From Xinfangfangia pollutisoli (GTDB taxonomy: Bacteria; Pseudomonadota; Alphaproteobacteria; Rhodobacterales; Rhodobacteraceae): a stretch of DNA of 64,000 nucleotides. This document shows positions 44,782-53,262 of the stretch, one piece after another. Positions within the stretch are counted from its first letter, which is position 1, and each line of letters opens with the position of its first letter. The translations under genes were made by a program, and so were the position numbers. The stretch spans positions 18,602 through 82,601 of the forward strand of contig NZ_JAICBZ010000007.1 in assembly GCF_020179405.1 (NCBI RefSeq), given 5' to 3'. The notes under the pieces were generated by a model. It was not told the origin of the DNA. It made no database searches and saw only the letters and a program-made list of their open reading frames with translations.

Positions 44782-45654
44782 ATGAGCGATCCGCACCCCG
44801 ACCCCGCGTTTTCCGCGAACCGGCCCCGGCTGGTCCGGCTGGCCTATCGCATGCTGGGCTCGGTCGCGGATGCCGAGGACATCGTGCAGGATGCCTATCT
44901 GCGCTGGCTGGCCACCGACCGCGCTTCGGTGCGCCAGCCGGCGGCCTTCCTGCGCACCATCGTGACCCGGCTTTGCCTGAACGCGCTGAAATCGGCCCGG
45001 CACCGACGCGAAACCTATATCGGGCCATGGCTGCCCGAGCCGCTTGTCGATGCCGATACGCCCGAGCCGGCCGACGACATCACCCTGCCGCTGATGATCG
45101 CGCTGGAGCGGCTGTCGCCGCTGGAGCGGGCGGCCTTCCTGCTGCACGACGTCTTCGGGCTGGGCTTTGACGAGGTGGCCAAGGCCATCGACCGCGACGC
45201 CGCGGCCTGCCGCAAGCTGGCCAGCCGGGCGCGCGACCATATCCGCGCCGCCCGCCCGCGCTTTCCGGTCACCCGGGAACAGGGGCTGGAAATCGCCACC
45301 GCCTTCTACACCGCCTCGCGCAGCGGCGACATGCAGGGGTTGCGCGCGCTTCTTGCCCAGGATGTCACCGCAAGCAGCGATGGCGGCGGCAAGGTGCCTG
45401 CCTCGATGCGCCCGCTGATCGGCATCGCGGCGGTGATGGCCCGTCACGCCGAGCTGGCCCAGGCCTTCCGCGCCGCGCCGTCGCTGCTGCTGCGCTACGC
45501 GCCGATCGACGGGCTTCCCGGCTTTGTCACGATCGAGGCGGGGGCGATCGTGCAGACCACCGCGCTGCAGATCGAGGCCGGCAAGGTGGTTGCGATCTAC
45601 GTCACCCGAAACCCCGACAAGCTGCGGCATCTGACCGAGCCTGTCCGGCACTGA
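44782..45654 (+). CDS. ECF41-family RNA polymerase sigma factor
   Basis: A 290-residue ECF sigma factor with a C-terminal SnoaL-like domain. Sigma2 spans residues 12-75 (RLVRLAYRMLGSVADAEDIV, QDAYLRWL) and sigma4 about 105-160. Three motifs known to mark ECF41 are visible: WLPEPL (83-88) in the linker, DGGGK (200-204) and NPDKL (277-281) in the C-terminal domain, which acts as a fused regulator instead of an anti-sigma factor. In known members the factor drives its own operon; the element at 44318-44344 fits that. The signal is unknown. Confidence 0.94.
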   Translation: MSDPHPDPAFSANRPRLVRLAYRMLGSVADAEDIVQDAYLRWLATDRASVRQPAAFLRTIVTRLCLNALKSARHRRETYIGPWLPEPLVDADTPEPADDITLPLMIALERLSPLERAAFLLHDVFGLGFDEVAKAIDRDAAACRKLASRARDHIRAARPRFPVTREQGLEIATAFYTASRSGDMQGLRALLAQDVTASSDGGGKVPASMRPLIGIAAVMARHAELAQAFRAAPSLLLRYAPIDGLPGFVTIEAGAIVQTTALQIEAGKVVAIYVTRNPDKLRHLTEPVRH

Positions 45655-45805
45655 CCGGCACTGACCCTAGCGCCCCCCCTCCCCCCGGCGATCTTCCAAC
45701 CCCTCTCGCGCGCCCCCGCGCCCCGCCGGGTGCGGCACCGCCGCCGCCAGACCCGCGGGCAAAATCCTCTTGCCCGATCGCCATCGGCGTTGTATCCAGC
45801 TTTTC

Positions 45806-45820
45806 GTAATATCGTAATAC
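45806..45820 (-). promoter_or_regulatory. GntR-type operator copy 1 (before the BVMO gene)
   Basis: On the minus strand this is exactly GTATTACGATATTAC, the consensus of five copies in the 45.8-59.7 kb cluster. It lies 92-106 bases upstream of the monooxygenase ATG. On the plus strand it also reads as a direct repeat, CGTAATA-TCGTAATA. Confidence 0.75.
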
Positions 45821-45911
45821 TGTCTGCGCAGGCTGCCCTTCGGAGGGAGGCGGCTTGCCCGTCGGCCACAGGCCCGACCGCAGACCGAACGGGATGAGGA
45901 GGAGACATCAC

Positions 45912-47522
45912 ATGGCAGACACACCCAAGCCGCTGGACGGGCTGGAGCTGGACGTTGCGATCATCGGCGCCGGCGTCGGCGGGCTTTATGCGCTGTATTC
46001 CATGCGCGAGAAGCTGGGCCTGAACGCGCAGACCTTCGAGATGGCAAGCGGCGTCGGCGGGACCTGGTTCTGGAACCGCTACCCGGGCTGCCGCGTCGAT
46101 ACCGAGTCGACCGTCTACACCTATTCCTTCGATCTCGACATGTTCCAGAACTGGGACTGGTCCGAACGCTATGCCCGCCAGGCCGAAGTGCTGGCCTATC
46201 TGAACGCGGTCGCCGACAAGCACGGCCTGAAACGGTCGATCAACTTCAACACCAAGATCGCCCGCGCCGAATGGGACGATGCGGCCAAGCGCTGGGTGCT
46301 GACCACCGCCGACGGGCAGACCGTGCGCGCGCGCTATCTGATCGAATCGGTCGGGCTTCTGTCCTCGTCCTATGCGCCGCAATTCCCCGATCAGGACAAG
46401 TTCAAGGGCCAGATCCTGGTCGCCTCGAAATGGCCCGAACAGGGCGCCGATCTGGCGGGCAAGCGGGTGGCCGTGGTCGGCACCGGCTCGACCGGGATCC
46501 AGATCATCACCCAGATCGCACCGACGGTCGGCCATCTGCATGTGCTGCAGCGCACCGCGCAATGGGTGGTTCCGCTGGGCATCGGCCCCTTCCCGCAGGA
46601 CGCGCGGGCGCGCATCAAGCTGGATCCCGTCGGCTACCGCGACTGGGCGCTGAACACCGGCACCGTCTTCGGCTTTGTCGAAAGCACCACCCCCGCCCTG
46701 TCGGTGTCCGAGGAAGAACGGCAGGACCGCTTCCAGAAGGCCTGGGACAAGGGCAACGGCTTCAGCTTCCTGCTGGAAACCTTCGCCGACCTGACCGTCT
46801 CGGCCGAGGCGAACAAGACCGCGACCGATTTCATCAAGTCCAAGATCGACGCGGCGGTGAAAGACCCCAAGATCGCGGCGATGCTGACGCCTTCGGACTA
46901 TTACGCCCGCCGCCCCCTGGCGGCAGACGGCTATTACGAAACCTACAACCGTGCCAACGTGACCCTGCATGACGTGAAGGCGCAGCCGATCGAGCGGTTC
47001 ACCGAGACCGGCCTGGTGGTCGGCGGGCAGGAGATCGCGCTGGACATCGTGATCATGGCCACGGGCTTTGACGCGGTGACCGGGAATTACCTGAAGATCG
47101 ACACGGTCGGGCGCAACGGCACCAAGCTTGCCGATCACTGGCAAGAGGGGCCGCGCAGCTTTGGCGGCCTGACCATCGCGGGCTTCCCGAACCTGTTCAT
47201 GGTCTTCGGCCCGTTCAGCCCCTTCACCAGCCAACCGCTGGTGCATGAATGGCAGGTCGATTACTTCACCGATCTGATCGACGCCGCCGAGCGCAGCGGC
47301 GGGGTGGTCGACACCGACCCCGCGGCCGAGGAAGACTGGGTCAGGATCTGCCAGGAAGGTCTGGCCGGCACGCTGTTCCAGGTGACCGACAGCTGGATCA
47401 ACGGCGCCAACATCCCCGGCAAGCCGCGCACCTCGATGTGGTACATGAACGGCATGGCCAATTACATGGTCGAGATGAACCAGATCCGCGACGCCGGCTA
47501 TCGCGGCTTCCGCATCGCCTGA
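45912..47522 (+). CDS. Baeyer-Villiger-type flavin monooxygenase
   Basis: A 536-residue FAD/NADPH monooxygenase of the cyclohexanone/phenylacetone monooxygenase type, expected to insert oxygen next to a ketone to give an ester or lactone. Visible are the FAD loop VAIIGAGVGGLYALY, GVGGTWFWNRYPGCRVDTES, the NADPH loop VAVVGTGSTGIQII and IVIMATGFDAVTGN. The BVMO fingerprint F-x-G-x3-H-x3-W-P reads FKGQILVASKWP (residues 164-175): the central His is replaced by Val170. That residue is normally conserved, so activity may be altered. GAGGAGGAG lies before the ATG. Operator copy 1 is upstream; a hairpin follows the gene. Confidence 0.9.
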   Translation: MADTPKPLDGLELDVAIIGAGVGGLYALYSMREKLGLNAQTFEMASGVGGTWFWNRYPGCRVDTESTVYTYSFDLDMFQNWDWSERYARQAEVLAYLNAVADKHGLKRSINFNTKIARAEWDDAAKRWVLTTADGQTVRARYLIESVGLLSSSYAPQFPDQDKFKGQILVASKWPEQGADLAGKRVAVVGTGSTGIQIITQIAPTVGHLHVLQRTAQWVVPLGIGPFPQDARARIKLDPVGYRDWALNTGTVFGFVESTTPALSVSEEERQDRFQKAWDKGNGFSFLLETFADLTVSAEANKTATDFIKSKIDAAVKDPKIAAMLTPSDYYARRPLAADGYYETYNRANVTLHDVKAQPIERFTETGLVVGGQEIALDIVIMATGFDAVTGNYLKIDTVGRNGTKLADHWQEGPRSFGGLTIAGFPNLFMVFGPFSPFTSQPLVHEWQVDYFTDLIDAAERSGGVVDTDPAAEEDWVRICQEGLAGTLFQVTDSWINGANIPGKPRTSMWYMNGMANYMVEMNQIRDAGYRGFRIA

Positions 47523-47542
47523 TCGGGTCCCGTCCCGGTCGT

Positions 47543-47568
47543 GCCCCCCGACGCCCCCGTCGGGGGGC
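47543..47568 (+). terminator. GC-rich hairpin after the BVMO gene
   Basis: GCCCCCCGACG pairs with CGTCGGGGGGC around a CCCC loop, 20 bases after the stop. There is no T tract. It may separate the monooxygenase from the SDR gene that follows. Confidence 0.5.
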
Positions 47569-47636
47569 GCGCCCTCCATCCCGCCCCGCCCCGCCGCGGG
47601 GCGCGCCCCCTTCCCCATGTTTGAAAGGAACAGCCC

Positions 47637-48350
47637 GTGACGCAGCCCTGCGCGGTTGTAACCGGCGGCGCCCGGAATATCGGACAAGCGATATCCCTGC
47701 GCCTGCAACAGGATGGCTTCCGGGTCATCGTGCTGGACATCGAAGAGCCCGAGGCCGAAACGCTGCGGGCCGATGCGCGACGGGTCGATCTGTCCGACCG
47801 TGACGCGGCCGAGGCGGCCTTTGCCGAAATCGCCGAAACCCTGCCGGTCACGGCGCTGGTCAACAATGTCGGCATCGTGCGCCCGGCCCTGTTCGACGCG
47901 GTGGATCTGGACGATTTCGACCGGCTGATGCGGCTGAACCTGCGCACCTGCCTGATCGCCGCCAAGGCGCTGGTCCCGGTGATGCGGCGCCAGGGCGGCG
48001 GGCGCATCGTGATGAACACCAGCCGCGTGACCCTGGGCAAGCCCGCCCGCAGCCTCTACAGCGCCTCGAAAGGCGCCATGCAGGCCATGGCCCGGACCTG
48101 GGCGCTGGAACTGGGCCCGCAGGGCATCACCGTCAACTGCGTCGCCCCCGGCCCGATCGGCACATCGGTGTTCTGGCAGAACAACCCCCCCGGCGCGCCG
48201 GCAACCGAGGCGATCGTCAACGCCATTCCGGTGGGCCGCATGGGCACGCCCGAGGATGTGGCCCATGCGGTCAGCTTCTTCTGCAACGCCCAAAGCGGCT
48301 TTGTCACCGGCCAGACGTTGTTTGTCTGCGGCGGCGTGACCGTGGGCTGA
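47637..48350 (+). CDS. short-chain dehydrogenase/reductase (SDR)
   Basis: A 237-residue classical SDR starting at GTG (47637-47639), with GAAAGGAAC just before it. The cofactor loop is VVTGGARNIGQAIS, the NNVG motif follows at about residue 82, and the catalytic Tyr-Lys pair is LYSASKGAM. It lies between the monooxygenase and the operator in front of the aldehyde dehydrogenase. It could oxidise a ring alcohol or reduce a ketone; specificity cannot be read. Confidence 0.9.
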   Translation: MTQPCAVVTGGARNIGQAISLRLQQDGFRVIVLDIEEPEAETLRADARRVDLSDRDAAEAAFAEIAETLPVTALVNNVGIVRPALFDAVDLDDFDRLMRLNLRTCLIAAKALVPVMRRQGGGRIVMNTSRVTLGKPARSLYSASKGAMQAMARTWALELGPQGITVNCVAPGPIGTSVFWQNNPPGAPATEAIVNAIPVGRMGTPEDVAHAVSFFCNAQSGFVTGQTLFVCGGVTVG

Positions 48351-48432
48351 GCAAAGCCACCTGTTCAGAAACGCTGCAATCGCCCGCGGGCCGGGCTCGC
48401 CCGGCCTCGCCCCTTGCGAAAACGGTATTACA

Positions 48433-48447
48433 GTAATATCGTGTTAC
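48433..48447 (-). promoter_or_regulatory. GntR-type operator copy 2 (before the ALDH gene)
   Basis: On the minus strand GTAACACGATATTAC, two mismatches to the consensus. It lies inside a wider dyad, GGTATTAC...GTTACC (48424-48448), that also holds the palindrome ATTACAGTAAT. It is 56-70 bases before the aldehyde dehydrogenase ATG. Confidence 0.65.
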
Positions 48448-48502
48448 CACAATCGAGCATCGGGGCCTGCCGCCTTGCGCCGCCAGCCCCAGGAGGACCG
48501 AA

Positions 48503-50005
48503 ATGACCGACCGTTCCCCGGCAAGCGCCGCCGCAGCCGCCGACGCTGCCCTCGCCGCGCCCTTCCCGCCCACCGGCCTTTACATCGACGGCCAGTGGCA
48601 GTCCGGCGCCGGCAGCTTTCCGGTGTTCAACCCGGCCGATGGAACCGAACTGAGCCAGGTTGCCGCCTGCACGGCCGACCATGCGCTGGCCGCGCTGGCG
48701 GCCGCCGACCGGGCCCAGCCCGCCTGGCGCCGGCTTGCCCCGCGCAAGCGGGCGAACCTGCTGCATGCCGCCCATCGGCTGATGCTGGCGCGCGAAGACG
48801 CCTTCGTCCGCGTCATGACGCTGGAAAGCGGCAAACCCCTGACCGAGGCGCGCGCCGAATTCCTGCTGTCGGCCGATTTCCTGCTGTGGTTCGCCGAACA
48901 GGTCGCCCATCTGCACGGAACCTATGCCGATGCCTCGAATGGCGGGTTCCGCATCGTGGTCAGCCATCAGCCGGTCGGGCCCTGCCTGCTGATCACGCCC
49001 TGGAACTTTCCGCTGTTGATGATCGTGCGCAAGGCCGGGGCCGCGCTGGCCGCGGGCTGCACCACCATCACCAAGACCGCCCAGGAAACGCCGCTGACCG
49101 GGGCGCTGTTCACCCAGGTTCTGCACGATGCGGGCTTCCCGCCGGGCGTGGCCAACCTGCTGCACACCCAGGCCTCGGCCGCGGTCTCGGACACGCTGCT
49201 GGCCGATCCGCGGCTGCGCAAAGTGTCGTTCACCGGCTCGACCCGGGTTGGCGCGCATCTGATGCAGCTTGGCGCCGCGAACATCGTGAATGCCTCGATG
49301 GAGTTGGGCGGCGACGGGCCCTTCCTGGTGCTGGACGATGCCGATCTTGACCTGGCGGTGGATCAGGCGATCATCTGCAAGTTCCGCAATGCCGGGCAGG
49401 CCTGCGTGGCGGCGAACCGCATCATCGTCGACCGCCGGGTCGAGGCCGATTTCACCCGCAAATTCGTGGGCAAGGTGGCCGAGCTGAAGGTCGGCAACGG
49501 GATGGAGCCGGTGGATGTGGGGCCGATGATCTCGGCCCGGCAGCGTGACCGGCTGTATGACACGATCCGCGACCTGACCGAAGCCGGGGGCCAGGTGCTG
49601 ACCGGCGGCCGCGCGGTTCAAAGCCCGGGCTATTTCTTCGAGCCGACGGTGATCCGCTTCGACGCGCCGAACCGCGTGATGTGCTCGAACGAGCTGTTCG
49701 CGCCCATCGCCACCATCTTCGCGGTCGATGGCGTGGCCGAGGCGCTGTCTTTTGCCAATGACTCGCGCTTCGGCCTGGCGTCTTATGTCTTCACCAATGA
49801 CCTGTCGCGCGCGGTCAGGCTGGGGGAAGATCTGGAATTCGGCATGGTGGGGATCAACCGCGGCATCATGGCCGACCCGGCCGCACCTTTCGGCGGCACC
49901 AAGGCCTCGGGGATCGGGCGGGAAGCCGGGCATGAGGGCATTTATGAATTCCTTGAGAAGAAATACATGGCCATCACCGTTGGCGAAGCGAAAGAGACCC
50001 TGTGA
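48503..50005 (+). CDS. NAD(P)-dependent aldehyde dehydrogenase
   Basis: A 500-residue ALDH of the succinate-semialdehyde dehydrogenase-like group. TPWNFPLLMIVRKAGAAL, VSFTGSTRVG, the catalytic Glu in MELGGDGPFLV and the catalytic Cys in FRNAGQACVAANR are all present. The end contains PFGGTKASGIGREAGHEGI. AGGAGG lies seven bases before the ATG. The stop codon overlaps the next ATG (TGATG), so it is coupled to the alcohol dehydrogenase. It probably oxidises an aldehyde (for example an omega-oxo acid) produced by that partner. Confidence 0.94.
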   Translation: MTDRSPASAAAAADAALAAPFPPTGLYIDGQWQSGAGSFPVFNPADGTELSQVAACTADHALAALAAADRAQPAWRRLAPRKRANLLHAAHRLMLAREDAFVRVMTLESGKPLTEARAEFLLSADFLLWFAEQVAHLHGTYADASNGGFRIVVSHQPVGPCLLITPWNFPLLMIVRKAGAALAAGCTTITKTAQETPLTGALFTQVLHDAGFPPGVANLLHTQASAAVSDTLLADPRLRKVSFTGSTRVGAHLMQLGAANIVNASMELGGDGPFLVLDDADLDLAVDQAIICKFRNAGQACVAANRIIVDRRVEADFTRKFVGKVAELKVGNGMEPVDVGPMISARQRDRLYDTIRDLTEAGGQVLTGGRAVQSPGYFFEPTVIRFDAPNRVMCSNELFAPIATIFAVDGVAEALSFANDSRFGLASYVFTNDLSRAVRLGEDLEFGMVGINRGIMADPAAPFGGTKASGIGREAGHEGIYEFLEKKYMAITVGEAKETL

Positions 50006-51243
50006 TGGCGCTTGAAAACCGGATGGGACTGGGGCTGGTGCGGCAACCGAAGACGGTGCTGTTCGGGCCCGGACAACGCCGCCAGCTGCCGCAGATCGTG
50101 CAGCCGCTGGCCCGGCATGCGCTGTTCGTCACCGATGCGCGGATGGCGACGACGCCCGAATTCCAGGCCATGGCCGAAGCTGTGGCGGCGGCGGGGGTCA
50201 GGGTGTCGGTCTATCGCAATGCCCTGCCCGACCTGCCGCGCGCGAATGTGGTCGAGGCGGTGGCCGCCTTCGGCGATGCCGGGGTGGATGCCGTGGTGGG
50301 CATTGGCGGCGGCTCGTGCATGGACCTTGCCAAGGCGGTTGCCGCCGTCCTGGCCAATGGCGGCGACGTGCGCGCCTATTTCGGCGAGTTCAAGGTGCCG
50401 AAGCCCGCGCTGCCGATCATCACCGTGCCCACGACGGGCGGCACCGGCGCCGAAGTCACCAGCCTGGCCATCGTGCTGGATGAAGAGCGGCAGATGAAGA
50501 TGGCCATCGCCGATCCCGCGATCGAGCCGGTCGCCGCGATCATCGACCCGGAACTGACGCTCAGCTGCCCGCCGGGCCTGACGGCCGCCACGGCCGCGGA
50601 TGCACTGTCGCATCTGATCGAGGCCTTCACCGCCCGGCCGAAGAACCCCTCGGCCGAACAGCTGGCGACGCAGGTCTATGTCGGCAAGAACCGCATCACC
50701 GACATGTACTGCGCCGAGGGGCTGCGACTGATGAACCGCTCGCTGGCGCGGGTGATTGCCGATCCGTCGGACCTGGCGGCCCGGTCCGATGTGATGTTCG
50801 CGGCCTATTGCGCGGGCATGGCGATCAACACCACCGGCACCGCCGCCGCCCATGCGATCCAGTCGCCGATCGCAGCCCTGACCCACAGCCCGCATGGCTT
50901 TGGCGTCGGCGCCCTGCTGCCCTATGTGATGCGGTTCAACCTGCCCCATGCCGAAGCCGAATTTGCCGAGATCGGCCGGATCTTCGGGCTGGAGGGCGCC
51001 GACCAGACCAGCCTGGCGCGCGCCGCCATCCAGCGGGTCGAGGCGCTGCTTGACGCCGTGGGCTGCCCGCTGGATCTGGCGGCGCTGGGGGTCATGCCGC
51101 AGCATTTCGACCAGATCGCCACGTCCAGCGTGCAAGCCACGCGGCTGGTGCTGAACAACCCCGCCCCGATGACGCCCGACAGCGTGAAGGCGCTGCTCGC
51201 CCGCGCCGTCGCGGCCGATCGCAGCTGGTGGGACCGGCCCTGA
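50005..51243 (+). CDS. iron-containing alcohol dehydrogenase
   Basis: A 412-residue Fe-ADH family enzyme. The NAD loop is GIGGGSCMDLAKAVA, then PTTGGTGAEVTSLAIV. Metal ligands are in AADALSHLIEAFTA (Asp and His), HAIQSPIAALTH and SPHGFGVG. It overlaps the aldehyde dehydrogenase stop by one base. The ADH-ALDH pair would carry an alcohol through an aldehyde to an acid. A strong terminator follows. Confidence 0.93.
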   Translation: MALENRMGLGLVRQPKTVLFGPGQRRQLPQIVQPLARHALFVTDARMATTPEFQAMAEAVAAAGVRVSVYRNALPDLPRANVVEAVAAFGDAGVDAVVGIGGGSCMDLAKAVAAVLANGGDVRAYFGEFKVPKPALPIITVPTTGGTGAEVTSLAIVLDEERQMKMAIADPAIEPVAAIIDPELTLSCPPGLTAATAADALSHLIEAFTARPKNPSAEQLATQVYVGKNRITDMYCAEGLRLMNRSLARVIADPSDLAARSDVMFAAYCAGMAINTTGTAAAHAIQSPIAALTHSPHGFGVGALLPYVMRFNLPHAEAEFAEIGRIFGLEGADQTSLARAAIQRVEALLDAVGCPLDLAALGVMPQHFDQIATSSVQATRLVLNNPAPMTPDSVKALLARAVAADRSWWDRP

Positions 51244-51278
51244 CCTTCCTCCCTGTCGGAGGGCCGATCACCTGCCAA

Positions 51279-51302
51279 AGGGGGTGCCGCAAGGCACCCC
51301 CT
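51279..51302. terminator. terminator between the convergent ADH and DUF849 genes
   Basis: A perfect 10-bp stem, AGGGGGTGCC/GGCACCCCCT, with a GCAA tetraloop. It sits 36 bases after the ADH stop and seven before the DUF849 gene end on the other strand. Confidence 0.75.
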
Positions 51303-51309
51303 GATCGTC

Positions 51310-52143
51310 TCACGCCGCGGGGCGAAGTCCCAGGATCGCCCTTGTCTGGGCCGGGGTTGCCACCGGCCGCCCGTGACGGTCGCAAAGCTCGGCCACCCGG
51401 CGCACCAGCGCGGCGTTCGAGGGCGCAAGCGTGTCGCGGTCCAGCCGGATATTGTCCTCAAGCCCGGTGCGGGCATGCCCGCCGGCGGCAATCGACCAGT
51501 CATTGATCGTCAGCTGGTGCCGCCCGATGCCGGCGGCGCACCATTCGGCCCCGGGCATCAGCCGGCGCGTGGTCTGCACGAAGAAATCGAAGGCGGGGCG
51601 GTCCACCGGCATGGCGTTCTTCACCCCCATCACGAACTGGATGTAGATGTCGCCGGGAATGCGGCCATCGGCATTCATCTCGGCCGCCTTGAAGATATGC
51701 GACAGATCGAAGGCCTCGATCTCGGGCTTGATCTGATGGCGGCGCATCTCGGCGGCCAGCCAGTCGACCAGATCGGGCGGGTTTTCATAGACCCGGCCCG
51801 GAAAATTGTTCGACCCCACCGAAAGCGACGCCATGTCGGGCCGCATCGCCAGCATGCCGCCGCGATCCCTGCCCGCGGCCGCCCGCCCGCCGGTCGAGAC
51901 CTGGAACACCATATCCGGGCAATGCGCGCGCACGCCGTCGAACAGGCGCAGATAGCGCTCGGGGTCCGAGGTCGGGTTCTGGTCGTCATCGCGCACATGG
52001 GCGTGGCAGATCGTGGCCCCCGCCTCATAGGCCGCATGGGTGCTTTCGACCTGTTCAGAGATCGTCACCGGCACGGCCGGATTGTCGCTTTTGCGCGGCA
52101 GCGAGCCGGTGATCGCGACACAGATGATGCAGGGTTTGGTCAC
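51310..52143 (-). CDS. beta-keto acid cleavage enzyme (BKACE, DUF849)
   Basis: A 277-residue zinc TIM-barrel enzyme. Family members react a beta-keto acid with acetyl-CoA to give acetoacetate plus a new acyl-CoA. The zinc ligands are in ICHAHVRDDDQNP, later NNFPGRVYEN, and HARTGLEDNIRL near the C-terminus. The start is a GTG at 52143 with GGAGG six bases before it; a longer frame upstream is unlikely. It is divergent from the MBL-fold gene across operator copy 3. The exact keto acid is unknown. Confidence 0.93.
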   Translation of the reverse strand: MTKPCIICVAITGSLPRKSDNPAVPVTISEQVESTHAAYEAGATICHAHVRDDDQNPTSDPERYLRLFDGVRAHCPDMVFQVSTGGRAAAGRDRGGMLAMRPDMASLSVGSNNFPGRVYENPPDLVDWLAAEMRRHQIKPEIEAFDLSHIFKAAEMNADGRIPGDIYIQFVMGVKNAMPVDRPAFDFFVQTTRRLMPGAEWCAAGIGRHQLTINDWSIAAGGHARTGLEDNIRLDRDTLAPSNAALVRRVAELCDRHGRPVATPAQTRAILGLRPAA

Positions 52144-52219
52144 GGATGTCCTCCTTCTGATTGTGCCCCGCACGGGCAACGAAACGGGCAGGGGCGACAA
52201 CGATATTGACCGTCAAATC

Positions 52220-52234
52220 ATATTATCATATTAC
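52220..52234 (+). promoter_or_regulatory. GntR-type operator copy 3 (between BKACE and MBL genes)
   Basis: ATATTATCATATTAC, three mismatches to the consensus and the weakest of the five copies. It overlaps a direct repeat ATCATATT-ATCATATT (52217-52232). Placed in the 156-base gap between divergent genes, it could control both. Confidence 0.5.
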
Positions 52235-52299
52235 GGTACGACGCAAGTGAGGAGCTGCGTTCTACTGGGAAAGTCTTGCGATACTGGGGGGATAAGGGA

Positions 52300-53205
52300 A
52301 TGACTGCAAACAGGTTGGACAGCCAGAATTCGGGTTGGTATCGGTTCAGGATCGGCGATCTGGAATGCACCTCGCTGTGGGACGGCTATATCCATCACAG
52401 CTATGAGGGCATCTTCCCGAATGCCCCGGCGGCGGAAATGGCGCGGCTGCAGGCCGCCTATCGGCTGCCCTCGGACCACATCCCGATGGACCTGAACCCG
52501 GTCGTGGTCAACACGGGCGACCGGCTGATCCTGATCGACGCGGGCATGGGCCAGACCTCGCAGATGTTCGGGCCCTATATGGGCCGGCTGACCGAGACGA
52601 TGCGCGCGGCCGGCATCGAACCCGAGCAGATCGACGCGGTGCTGATGACGCATCTTCACCCCGACCATTCCTTCGGGCTGATCCGCCCCGATGGCAGCGC
52701 CGCCTTCCCCAATGCCGAACTTTACTGCACCGAGACGGACTGGGCCGAATGGACCGATGCCGCGATGGTGGCGCGCAGCGATTTCCGTGGCCCCTGGACC
52801 GAGGGCACCCTGGCCGCGGTTGCCCCCTATCGGGCCCGCCTGCGCCTGTTCCAGCCGGGCGACACGCTGTTTCCCGGCGTGACCACCTTTTCCGTGGCCG
52901 GCCATGCCGCCGGCATGTGCGCCTATATCTTCGAAAGCCAGGGCGAGAAGGTCGTCTTCACCGGCGATGTCTGCCACCACCAGATCTATGACCTGTATCA
53001 CCCCGAATGGTTCTTCCACATGGACTATGACACCGATCCCGAGCAGGGCGCGCGCGCGAAAGCCGCGATCCTGGCCAAGGTGGTGAAGGAAGGGATCCGG
53101 TTTCACGGCTACCACTTCCCCTTCCCCGGCCTGGGCGATGTGGTCAGGGCCGAGGATGGAACCTATCGCTTCCACGCACAGGCCTTCAACCCGCGCATGG
53201 GTTGA
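52300..53205 (+). CDS. metallo-beta-lactamase-fold hydrolase
   Basis: A 301-residue MBL-fold protein. The zinc motif is MTHLHPDHSFG, followed by VAGHAAGMCAYI, VFTGDVCHHQIY and a C-terminal HGYHFPFPG. It has no signal peptide, so it is cytoplasmic. Many relatives are lactonases (AiiA/QsdR-like), which would fit opening of the lactone made by the monooxygenase in this cluster; this role is inferred. The ATG follows an AAGGGA; a TTG farther upstream is an alternative start. Confidence 0.88.
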   Translation: MTANRLDSQNSGWYRFRIGDLECTSLWDGYIHHSYEGIFPNAPAAEMARLQAAYRLPSDHIPMDLNPVVVNTGDRLILIDAGMGQTSQMFGPYMGRLTETMRAAGIEPEQIDAVLMTHLHPDHSFGLIRPDGSAAFPNAELYCTETDWAEWTDAAMVARSDFRGPWTEGTLAAVAPYRARLRLFQPGDTLFPGVTTFSVAGHAAGMCAYIFESQGEKVVFTGDVCHHQIYDLYHPEWFFHMDYDTDPEQGARAKAAILAKVVKEGIRFHGYHFPFPGLGDVVRAEDGTYRFHAQAFNPRMG

Positions 53206-53222
53206 GCCGAAAGGGCTGAACC

Positions 53223-53245
53223 GGGCGGGCTGATGCCCGCCCTTT
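53223..53245 (+). terminator. terminator after the MBL-fold gene
   Basis: GGGCGGGC-TGAT-GCCCGCCC followed by TTTGCATTT. It lies 17 bases past the MBL stop and 18 bases before the end of the convergent GntR gene. Confidence 0.8.
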
Positions 53246-53262
53246 GCATTTCTGAGGCTTGG

